From Calditrichaceae bacterium (lineage in GTDB: Bacteria > Calditrichota > Calditrichia > Calditrichales > Calditrichaceae), in the NCBI GenBank assembly GCA_030622395.1, contig JAUXGF010000250.1, forward strand, positions 1 to 5,114: DNA of 5,114 bases, in the 5' to 3' direction. A program made the translations under genes and the position numbers. Below the pieces are notes generated by a model. The model did no database searches. It saw only the letters and a program-made list of their open reading frames with translations, and was not told where the DNA came from. Shown here one piece after another: positions 1 through 5,114 of this stretch (position 1 is the stretch's first letter; each line of letters starts with the position of its first letter).

Positions 1-17
1 ACATATATCTAACCATC

Positions 18-70
18 AAAAAAACTGTGACCACCCCGAAAAAATCCACAGATGCCGCGCAAGTGGTCAC
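18..70 (-). terminator. Probable intrinsic terminator, minus strand
   Basis: Read on the minus strand, an 8-bp perfect stem (GTGACCAC at 70-63 pairing with GTGGTCAC at 34-27) can extend inward by two T-G wobble pairs. It is followed after two bases by a run of seven T (24-18). The loop is about 24 bases, long for a textbook terminator, and itself contains a run of six T. The plus strand has no T-run after the stem, so it would work only for leftward transcripts. It lies roughly 240 bases past the lipoprotein stop codon and could end the three-gene ABC operon, although a long untranslated tail would then be transcribed. Confidence 0.5.
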
Positions 71-97
71 TATGTGAAAGGCGTCGGAATACGCGGA

Positions 98-137
98 GGG
101 AGAGTAATGCTTTCCATCAATAATCCATTACTCTCCC
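98..137. repeat. Perfect 12-bp inverted repeat (hairpin)
   Basis: GGGAGAGTAATG (98-109) and CATTACTCTCCC (126-137) are exact reverse complements separated by 16 bases. Neither strand has a T-run after the stem, so it is not a canonical intrinsic terminator. It could still form a stable RNA hairpin that protects the 3' end of the leftward transcript, or be a small repetitive element. There is no coding sequence around it. Confidence 0.65.
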
Positions 138-186
138 GATCCTACTATTCGGAATTACTGTGTGAAATGAACTCATGTGGATCAAT

Positions 187-297
187 TATTCACTATTCCA
201 TTAATTCAACAATTCATTAATTCAATTCTTCCATTCTTATCCCGTAGGGATTCCCTATGAGCACCACTCCACTACTCCAACACTCCATTACTCCAAT
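187..297. repeat. Degenerate 8-base-period tandem repeat, two blocks
   Basis: Block 1 (187-226) reads as five octamers: TATTCACT, ATTCCATT, AATTCAAC, AATTCATT, AATTCAAT. Block 2 (266-297) reads as four: ACTCCACT, ACTCCAAC, ACTCCATT, ACTCCAAT. All nine fit the pattern NNTNCANN. The last three units of each block share their final three bases in the same order, with the blocks differing only by C for A/T at positions 2 and 4. Between the blocks (about 235-265) sits unrelated sequence containing the near-palindrome TAGGGATTCCCTA (245-257). Related octamers may continue to about 313, across the lipoprotein stop codon. The array explains most of the non-coding stretch 1-308, where I see no gene. 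Confidence 0.6.
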
Positions 298-308
298 CTT
301 CTAACAAT

Positions 309-1298
309 TCAAATAATTTTTGACGTCAGCGAAGACTTCTGTTCGATTAATTTCTCAATATCGGCTTTTGTCATTTGGAAATTGATCAGTAATGTATTTG
401 TCTTTGTTTCTATATCAACCTTGCTTAAAATATCAACCGCTTCACGGTCATCGCTTAATGAAAATTTTACAGCGGAAATAAATCCTTTAACCGCGTCTTT
501 AAATAACTCCGCTTTCTCGGGATCGCTGAATTCGCTTTCACTAAAGAAGTTTAAATCATCCGCAGCTTTAAAAGAGAAATTAACGGTTTGTAGATTTTTT
601 ATTCCTTTAAATTTTCCGGCGGCTTTGTTTTCTTCTATATTTTCTAAAAGATGTTTTAAGTCCATCGTAAACCAGACGTCCTTTTTATACTTCAACCCTT
701 TGATACGTTTTAATAATGCCGGATCAATTACACTTTTCTCCGAGGCTTTGCGATAATTTTCGAGCCATGATTTTACAAATTCTTCTTTACCGCCGACAAG
801 TGTTTTTTCATCGGCAAAACAAAAAACCTTATCTTCAATTTTGATTCTGTATAGTTCAAAATCTAAAAACTTCTCTTTTGCCAATTTGTTTTCTTCATTT
901 TTTTGTGAAATATAATCTATAATTTTCTTTGAATCATAATTACCGACGGCAATAATTAATCCTTTTTTTGAATCTTTTTGCCCGTCTATTTTAGCGGCGA
1001 TGTATAATTCATGAATATCATTTTTAAAGTCAAATCCGGTCGCTTCTATAAATTCCTTATATTCATCACCATGAAGATGGAAAGGATGTTTCTTTGCCGA
1101 ATCCACGAGCATATTAAAAAAGGAGCTCTCTCTAATTTGCTGATAATTAACATATCCAATTACATCTGCATCCTGAGGGAGCAAAGCAATCTGTTTAGTC
1201 ATTTCTTTGGACAGCGGCTCAAGCCGTTCTTTTACACAGGAAACTACTAAGATAGTTAATAAAAAGAACGTTAAAATGTTGATAAAATACTTTTTCAT
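309..1298 (-). CDS. Predicted lipoprotein of unknown function, third gene of ABC operon
   Basis: This is a 329-residue exported protein. The N-terminus is a lipoprotein signal: MKK, a hydrophobic stretch (residues 5-19) and a lipobox VVSC with Cys21 as the expected lipidated residue. The mature part has no further membrane segment and is lysine-rich. It begins near residue 37 with a LLPQDADVIGYVN stretch, then mixed alpha/beta sequence. This layout recalls secreted proteins of the DUF3352 kind, but that is a pattern impression only and I do not recognise the family. The ATG at 1298 is chosen over an upstream in-frame codon at 1391, because AGGAGG lies four bases before it and the signal peptide starts exactly there. 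The gene starts eight bases after the permease stop, so it is almost certainly co-expressed with the transporter. It could be an accessory or substrate-contacting subunit, or an unrelated passenger. Confidence 0.85.
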   Translation of the reverse strand: MKKYFINILTFFLLTILVVSCVKERLEPLSKEMTKQIALLPQDADVIGYVNYQQIRESSFFNMLVDSAKKHPFHLHGDEYKEFIEATGFDFKNDIHELYIAAKIDGQKDSKKGLIIAVGNYDSKKIIDYISQKNEENKLAKEKFLDFELYRIKIEDKVFCFADEKTLVGGKEEFVKSWLENYRKASEKSVIDPALLKRIKGLKYKKDVWFTMDLKHLLENIEENKAAGKFKGIKNLQTVNFSFKAADDLNFFSESEFSDPEKAELFKDAVKGFISAVKFSLSDDREAVDILSKVDIETKTNTLLINFQMTKADIEKLIEQKSSLTSKII

Positions 1299-1302
1299 AT
1301 TA

Positions 1303-1310
1303 CCTCCTAA
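1303..1310 (-). promoter_or_regulatory. Strong RBS of the lipoprotein, containing the permease stop codon
   Basis: The minus strand reads TTAGGAGG followed by four bases and ATG (1298-1296). The permease stop codon TAG (1309-1307) is the first half of this Shine-Dalgarno sequence. Ribosomes finishing the permease would therefore clear or occupy the lipoprotein start region, an arrangement typical of translational coupling. The site also fixes the lipoprotein start at 1298. Confidence 0.8.
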
Positions 1311-2128
1311 AAGTTTTTCTTTTGAAAGATATAACCTGACATAGCCAGCATAATGCCGGCAAATAATAAAGACGTCCACAAAGGCATCCACGATGAAACA
1401 GCAATGCCGCGGACAAGCTGCTGCATAATGTTCCCAAGTTCAGAGGGCTTGGGTAAAAAGTAATAGATACCGTCAAGCAGATAGCCGTAATATTTACTGG
1501 AAAGCAGGGCGTAAATCTTATCTCTTTGTAATAAGAGAGGACTAAAAAAGAGGATCAAATAAGTAAGCATTAAAGAAAAAGGACCGCTTCGACTGATCAA
1601 TCCTAACAAGGTCATTAGCGAGTACAGAATGGCAAAAGTCAGCACAATCATAACGCCTGCCAGTAAAAATCCCCAATTCCATATTCCTGTTTTTGCCGAT
1701 AAAATAATCCATGTAAAAATGACCATGTAAAAAATATTAAAGGCGACGATAGAAACAGCGCCGACATACCTGCCTGATAAAATTTCGAAACGGCTGATAG
1801 GTTTGCTGATAAATAAATCGATAAAGCCGGGCTGCAATAGCGACGGGATGAGGCTGCTGGTGGCAAAAAGAGACATAAAAATACCACCGGTAAAAAGGAA
1901 TACAGAAACCGCCGCTTCGATACCCCAAAGAATCTCATTTATATTTACTAATTTAGGCACGTCTTTTCCAAAGATTGAAACAGACGATTGCAAACCGTCG
2001 ACTATATCAAGATTCAGGGCAAATATAAACAGCAGGCATATCAAAGTAGAAATGCCGAAAAATGCCATAAATGTTTTCTTGGCAAATGATTCACGAAAGG
2101 TTAACTGGATAATGGAAAGGAATTTCAA
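1307..2128 (-). CDS. ABC-2 type transporter permease (NosY-like), TTG start
   Basis: This is a 273-residue integral membrane protein, the expected partner of the ATPase encoded just upstream. Hydrophobic segments suggest six helices at about residues 20-40, 70-96, 120-145, 152-178, 183-199 and 249-267. A short amphipathic N-terminus containing RESFAKK precedes helix 1. The cytoplasmic stretch around residues 98-120, with LFISKPISRFEILSGR, is typical of ABC-2 and NosY-type permeases and is where the ATPase is thought to dock. The long loop between helices 1 and 2 should face the periplasm. The start codon is TTG, supported by AGAGG seven bases upstream and by its TTGA overlap with the ATPase stop. 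The length matches half-size ABC-2 permeases, which work as dimers. The substrate is unknown. Confidence 0.88.
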   Translation of the reverse strand: MKFLSIIQLTFRESFAKKTFMAFFGISTLICLLFIFALNLDIVDGLQSSVSIFGKDVPKLVNINEILWGIEAAVSVFLFTGGIFMSLFATSSLIPSLLQPGFIDLFISKPISRFEILSGRYVGAVSIVAFNIFYMVIFTWIILSAKTGIWNWGFLLAGVMIVLTFAILYSLMTLLGLISRSGPFSLMLTYLILFFSPLLLQRDKIYALLSSKYYGYLLDGIYYFLPKPSELGNIMQQLVRGIAVSSWMPLWTSLLFAGIMLAMSGYIFQKKNF

Positions 2129-3048
2129 TTTTCAGCCTCTTCTTTTTCTTCAATAACTTCTATAAAAAAGTCTTCTAATGATATTTTTCGCGGCATGATG
2201 GCTTGAATAATAGTATCGCTTTTACGCAGCTCGTCAATAAGGCGGTTTAATTGAACGGTATCTTTTACGGCAATCGTATAAAGCCCGTTTTGCGCAGACA
2301 GGGGAATGTTCATTTTTATGCAGATTTCATTTATTGAAGTCTGATTGTCTTGAAGGCGCAGTTGATATTGTTCCTTAATCGATGTAAAATCTTCGACGCT
2401 GCCTTTTTGCAGCAGCTTCCCGTCTTTTAAAATAGCAACCTCGTCAGACATCCGCTCGACTTCCGACAAAAGATGCGAGTTAATAAAAATAGTTTTGCCG
2501 CTATCGCGCAGGGATTTTAGCAGGGTTCTAATCTCACGGCGCCCAACAGGATCAATGCCATCCGTAGGCTCGTCCATAAAAATTAAATCCGGATCGTTTA
2601 AAAGAGCGTGAGCTAATCCCAATCTCTGCATCATGCCTTTGGAATACTTGTGAACCTTAACGTTAATCCAATCTTCTAAATTGACTGTTTTTAATAGCTG
2701 CGGGATTTTATCTTTTAGGATGGTTTTTTCTAAGCCGCTCATTTTTCCATAGTAATACATGAGCTGCGCTGCGGTAAGAAATTCAGGGAAGCGGTGGTTT
2801 TCCGCTAAATAACCGATGCGCGAGTGAATAGTATAATCCGTTATAGGACGTCCCAGTAATTGCGCTCTGCCTTTAGTTGGATGAAGGATACCGATCAGAA
2901 GTTTGATTAATGTGGTTTTCCCGGCGCCGTTTGGACCGAGCAGGCTGAAGATTTTACCCTGTTCTACCTGAAGATTAAATTCCTGTAAAGCTTTTACTTT
3001 CCCGTTAGAATAATATTTGGTTAATTCAAATGTTTCGACTGCGTACAC
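2125..3048 (-). CDS. ABC transporter ATP-binding protein, GTG start
   Basis: This 307-residue nucleotide-binding subunit should couple ATP hydrolysis to transport through the permease encoded immediately downstream. Visible motifs are Walker [10 protein letters not shown] (38-46), signature YSKGMMQR (135-142), Walker B LIFMDEP (155-161) followed by TDGIDPVGRREIR, and the H-loop His192. At the Q-loop position the protein reads IGYLAEN (78-84), with no glutamine; relatives commonly have LPEN, so this is a subfamily trait rather than obvious damage. A C-terminal extension of about 90 residues follows the catalytic core, as in CcmA/NatA/NosF-type ATPases. The start is GTG, with AAGGA eight bases upstream. 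The last codons overlap the permease start by four bases. The family covers drug, lipid, copper-related and polysaccharide export, so the substrate cannot be named. Confidence 0.92.
   Translation of the reverse strand: MYAVETFELTKYYSNGKVKALQEFNLQVEQGKIFSLLGPNGAGKTTLIKLLIGILHPTKGRAQLLGRPITDYTIHSRIGYLAENHRFPEFLTAAQLMYYYGKMSGLEKTILKDKIPQLLKTVNLEDWINVKVHKYSKGMMQRLGLAHALLNDPDLIFMDEPTDGIDPVGRREIRTLLKSLRDSGKTIFINSHLLSEVERMSDEVAILKDGKLLQKGSVEDFTSIKEQYQLRLQDNQTSINEICIKMNIPLSAQNGLYTIAVKDTVQLNRLIDELRKSDTIIQAIMPRKISLEDFFIEVIEEKEEAEN
2136..2140 (-). promoter_or_regulatory. RBS deciding the TTG start of the permease
   Basis: The minus strand reads AGAGG, then seven bases, then TTG (2128-2126). The site lies inside the last codons of the ATPase gene. 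The correct spacing, plus the TTGA overlap with the ATPase stop codon, supports TTG as the true start; no ATG close by offers a comparable site. Confidence 0.65.
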
Positions 3049-3055
3049 AAATAAG

Positions 3056-3061
3056 TTCCTT
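3056..3061 (-). promoter_or_regulatory. RBS deciding the GTG start of the ABC ATPase
   Basis: The minus strand reads AAGGAA about eight bases before GTG (3048-3046). The N-terminal sequence that follows (YAVETFELTKYY) has the usual spacing to the ABC core, so no residues seem to be missing. Confidence 0.65.
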
Positions 3062-3065
3062 TATT

Positions 3066-3096
3066 TTGTTAATGAGTTGTTACGAGAAGATAACAA
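3066..3096. promoter_or_regulatory. TTGTTA direct and inverted repeats in the ABC operon leader
   Basis: On the plus strand TTGTTA occurs at 3066-3071 and 3077-3082, eleven bases apart or about one helical turn. Its exact reverse complement TAACAA lies at 3091-3096. The second and third copies form a 6-bp inverted repeat with an 8-base gap. The cluster sits just upstream of the ATPase ribosome binding site. It could be an operator or a weak leader hairpin. In AT-rich DNA such hexamers can arise by chance, so this is a candidate only. Confidence 0.3.
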
Positions 3097-3244
3097 GGAA
3101 TGTTTCCAATATTTTATTGTTTCAAATTCTAATGGCTTAATTATGAGTCAAGACTATCTTTAAATTATCAAACCGGAATTAAAAATATAATAAGTATATT
3201 AATGTAACCAATATATGTAAATATTTAATTGAATAATTCTATAA

Positions 3245-3273
3245 ATCATACAGAAAATTTGGGTCTATGTCGA
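3245..3273 (-). promoter_or_regulatory. Candidate sigma70-like promoter for the ABC operon
   Basis: On the minus strand TCGACA (3273-3268) and TATGAT (3250-3245) each match the sigma70 consensus at five of six positions, with an ideal 17-base spacer. Transcription would begin near 3238, giving a leader of about 190 bases before the GTG start. It is the best promoter candidate in the 3049-3343 spacer, which otherwise holds AT-rich sequence, no open reading frame and no convincing terminator for lptB. A second, weaker pair, TTGACT (3151-3146) with TAGAAT (3131-3126), has a 14-base spacer and is less likely. Confidence 0.45.
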
Positions 3274-3343
3274 ATAGTGTGGGTAATTTCTAATTAGTGT
3301 CTGAACGGAAAAACGCTTTATTTCTTTCTGGCTAAGCCGTCAT

Positions 3344-4093
3344 TCATCGGTCTAACTTAAACTTTTCTCCTAAATACAGCTTTCGCGCTTCTTCATCGGC
3401 AGCCAAAAAATCGGAAGTGCCTTCTTTTAAAATCTGTCCTTCAAAAAGTAAATAAGCCCGGTCGGTAATAGAAAGCGTTTCATGTACATTATGATCGGTA
3501 ATTAATACCCCTATTCCCTTTTCTTTCAAACTATGAACAATATTTTGAATATCTTCCACAGCAATAGGATCCACGCCCGCGAAAGGTTCGTCCAAAAGTA
3601 TAAACTTGGGATTATTAACAAGCGTTCTGGCTATTTCCGTACGCCGCCGTTCGCCTCCGGAAAGTTGGAAGCCTTTACTTTTGGCAATATGAGTGATATT
3701 TAATTCCTCTAAAAATTTTTCGCATTTTGTTTTTTGTTCATTTTTAGGAATGCCGATCATTTGCATTATAGCTAAAAGATTTTCTTCAACGGTTAACTTC
3801 CGAAAAATCGAAGCTTCCTGCGGCAGGTAGCCTACGCCGCGGCGCGCTCTTTTATACATGGGCATATTTGTAACATTTTTATCGCCTATTAACACCTTAC
3901 CCCGGTTAGGCTTTATCATTCCCGTAATTATGTAAAAAGTTGTTGTTTTGCCCGCTCCATTTGGTCCTAACAAACCTACGATCTCGCCTTGTTTTACAAA
4001 AATTGATACTTCGTTAACAACTTTTCGTTTGCTATAAATTTTTACCAGGTTTTCCCCTTTGAGGGTCAGTCTATTATTTTCATCATTCTTCAA
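3344..4093 (-). CDS. lptB: Lipopolysaccharide export ATPase LptB, probable TTG start
   Basis: LptB is the cytoplasmic ATPase that, as a dimer with LptF and LptG, extracts lipopolysaccharide from the inner membrane and drives it along the Lpt bridge. From the TTG start the protein has 249 residues (E. coli LptB has 241). It shows Walker [10 protein letters not shown] (43-51), the LptB-typical [19 protein letters not shown] with Q-loop Gln91, signature [13 protein letters not shown] (143-155), Walker [14 protein letters not shown] (163-175), ITDHNV with H-loop His200, and the C-terminal YLGEKFKL. The family is secure. The start is less so: an in-frame ATG at 4177 would add 28 non-homologous residues and a 95-base overlap, whereas TTG at 4093 follows AAAGGGG by nine bases. 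An out-of-frame ATGATG lies at 4086-4081. It overlaps the OstA-like gene by 11 bases, so the two are surely one operon. No rpoN follows it, although that is a common lptB neighbour. Confidence 0.95.
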   Translation of the reverse strand: MKNDENNRLTLKGENLVKIYSKRKVVNEVSIFVKQGEIVGLLGPNGAGKTTTFYIITGMIKPNRGKVLIGDKNVTNMPMYKRARRGVGYLPQEASIFRKLTVEENLLAIMQMIGIPKNEQKTKCEKFLEELNITHIAKSKGFQLSGGERRRTEIARTLVNNPKFILLDEPFAGVDPIAVEDIQNIVHSLKEKGIGVLITDHNVHETLSITDRAYLLFEGQILKEGTSDFLAADEEARKLYLGEKFKLDR

Positions 4094-5114
4094 ACGCTTT
4101 TTCCCCTTTATAATTATCCGGATAAAAGATACCTTCTGCGCCGCCGAGTATTTTAATACTGTCCAGTTCGCCTTCATAAAAATTAATAACTATTGTATCT
4201 GAAGTGGCATAATTTATTCCCTCGTCGGTTTCTTCATCTTTTAAATAATAAACACTGGAGGCGTTATCTTTTGCGATAATAGTTTTGGGTTTATTCTTCT
4301 CTATTTGAAATTCAATATCTTTACCTCTTAAAACATTATATTTTTCTTTTAATGAATCGGCTAAACTTTTTGCTTTAGCCCTGCCATAAATAAATATATT
4401 CTTAATCTTCAACGAATCAAGCAGAACCTTCATTTTGACGCCGGAAAGCTCGCTGTCTTCATACCAGGCAATGGGATTGTGATTCAGCCATATAATCTCT
4501 TTTTCCGTAAAATAGACCGCCGTATCGCAGACTGCCTTAAGCGCGCCCTGAATTATTACAACACTGTCTGTGGCAATTGCCCGCGTCTGTTCACCTCCGC
4601 TGTTAAAATATTCAAGCTGGTAAGCGGTAATGATCAGCGTGTCTCCGGAGGCAGTGTCTATCTTTGCCAGACGGGCGTTTTCTTTAACAAGGCTGTGATT
4701 TTTGTCAGGCTCATATATCCCCGACATGCCCCATATTTGCACATTATTTTCTTCATCAAGTATATAAAGATTTTTCTTTGCGATTGTTTTTTCCGTATCA
4801 AAATTGTAAGTGAAATATTCAGCATATAAAGAATCAGCAGGCCCCTTAATCGCCACCCTGCCGATACAAACGGCTAATTTGCTTTGCGGATAATATTCGA
4901 TTTTATCAGCCGTTAATGTACGGTGACCGTCGTTAATCAAAACATCGCCGATAAATTCCGCTTTATCCCGGTCATCATAATAAACGGCTTCCCGGCAATA
5001 CATATCCACAGTATCCTGTTGGAAATGTACATTTCCGGTAAAGATTCGCAACTGCTCACCGTTTTTATTTGTACCGATAGTTTTATCTGCATGAATGAGT
5101 TCTAATCCGTCGTC
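4083..5114 (-). CDS. OstA/LptA-like periplasmic LPS transport protein (5' end outside window)
   Basis: The reading frame stays open to the window edge, giving 343 residues without an N-terminus. The in-frame TTG at 5051 is internal: the frame upstream encodes [11 protein letters not shown], the usual start of an OstA/LptA domain, so only a signal peptide and a few residues are probably missing. Recurrent OstA-type beta repeats are visible, including [16 protein letters not shown], then [11 protein letters not shown] and [21 protein letters not shown]. These build the beta-jellyroll that carries lipopolysaccharide across the periplasm. The protein is longer than E. coli LptA (about 185 residues); similar repeats continue, with [24 protein letters not shown] near the C-terminus, as in OstA-like proteins of FCB bacteria. 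It could also combine LptC and LptA roles. Its stop codon overlaps the start of lptB, which fits an Lpt operon. Confidence 0.8.
   Translation of the reverse strand, partial: DDGLELIHADKTIGTNKNGEQLRIFTGNVHFQQDTVDMYCREAVYYDDRDKAEFIGDVLINDGHRTLTADKIEYYPQSKLAVCIGRVAIKGPADSLYAEYFTYNFDTEKTIAKKNLYILDEENNVQIWGMSGIYEPDKNHSLVKENARLAKIDTASGDTLIITAYQLEYFNSGGEQTRAIATDSVVIIQGALKAVCDTAVYFTEKEIIWLNHNPIAWYEDSELSGVKMKVLLDSLKIKNIFIYGRAKAKSLADSLKEKYNVLRGKDIEFQIEKNKPKTIIAKDNASSVYYLKDEETDEGINYATSDTIVINFYEGELDSIKILGGAEGIFYPDNYKGEKAFEE
4103..4109 (-). promoter_or_regulatory. RBS supporting the TTG start of lptB
   Basis: AAAGGGG on the minus strand lies nine bases before TTG (4093-4091), the only in-frame start codon that gives a normal LptB length. 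It lies 16 bases before the out-of-frame ATG at 4086, which is too far for efficient use. The match to the consensus AGGAGG is imperfect, so support is moderate. Confidence 0.5.

Noticed and set aside
1..308. CRISPR array or mobile element in the repeat-rich tail
   Set aside because: The repeats are 8 bases long, contiguous and degenerate, without unique spacers, and there is no transposase or terminal inverted repeat pair flanking a gene.
382..756. Plus-strand open frame opposite the lipoprotein gene
   Set aside because: It is antisense to a well-supported gene, has serine/phenylalanine-rich low-complexity composition, and no recognisable domain or ribosome binding site.
1299..1391. Longer start for the lipoprotein at 1391
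   Set aside because: The extra 31 residues would bury the lipoprotein signal peptide and overlap the permease; the ATG at 1298 has a near-perfect AGGAGG.
1803..2156. Plus-strand open frame opposite the permease and ATPase end
   Set aside because: It is a shadow of the permease reading frame, with no family resemblance.
309..3048. Assignment of the operon as nosFYL for nitrous oxide reductase maturation
   Set aside because: Only the order and sizes are similar; the lipoprotein is far larger than NosL with no visible relation to it, and no nosD or nosZ is present in the window.
3301..3343. Intrinsic terminator just after lptB
   Set aside because: The only hairpin seen (GGC-TTA-GCC) has a three-pair stem and no T-run directly after it.
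4094..4177. Upstream ATG start for lptB at 4177
   Set aside because: It would add 28 residues ([11 protein letters not shown]...) with no counterpart in LptB and a 95-base overlap with the OstA-like gene; the TTG at 4093 has a better-placed ribosome binding site and gives the normal length.
5049..5051. TTG at 5051 as the start of the OstA-like gene
   Set aside because: The frame continues upstream to the window edge and encodes [11 protein letters not shown], the normal beginning of an OstA domain, so the TTG is an internal leucine.
4479..5105. Plus-strand open frames opposite the OstA-like gene
   Set aside because: These are short antisense frames with no domain features; the minus-strand frame carries clear OstA repeats.

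Overview
The window reads as an ordinary chromosomal segment of a Gram-negative (diderm) bacterium that makes lipopolysaccharide. The strongest evidence is an unmistakable LptB ATPase next to an OstA/LptA-type periplasmic protein. The DNA is AT-rich. The OstA-like protein is long and carries extra sequence beyond a minimal LptA, a style I associate with the Bacteroidetes/Ignavibacteria/Calditrichaeota (FCB) side of the tree. That placement is an inference from style, not a proven assignment. All five supported genes lie on the minus strand, so transcription runs from high to low coordinates.

Layout in transcription order: (1) 5114-4083, an OstA-like protein open at the window edge. (2) 4093-3344, lptB, overlapping the end of the OstA-like gene and best started at a TTG codon. 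(3) 3343-3049, a 295-base AT-rich spacer with a good sigma70-like promoter candidate and a cluster of TTGTTA/TAACAA motifs just upstream of the next ribosome binding site. (4) 3048-2125, an ABC transporter ATPase starting at GTG. (5) 2128-1307, its six-helix ABC-2 permease, starting at TTG inside a 4-base TTGA overlap. (6) 1298-309, a predicted lipoprotein of unknown function, whose Shine-Dalgarno sequence contains the permease stop codon. (7) 308-1, a non-coding tail with an 8-base-periodic degenerate tandem repeat, a perfect 12-bp inverted repeat, and a terminator-like hairpin followed by a T-run.

The genes form two units. The first is part of the lipopolysaccharide transport machinery: the OstA-like protein would act in the periplasmic bridge and LptB would power extraction from the inner membrane. 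The second is a tightly coupled three-gene operon encoding an ABC-2 transporter plus a lipoprotein; its substrate cannot be read from the sequence.

I found no defence system, mobile element, CRISPR array or RNA gene. The points most worth checking are the lptB start, where a classic ATGA junction is present but out of frame; the run of non-ATG starts; the uncharacterised lipoprotein tied to the transporter; and the octamer repeat array downstream of the operon.
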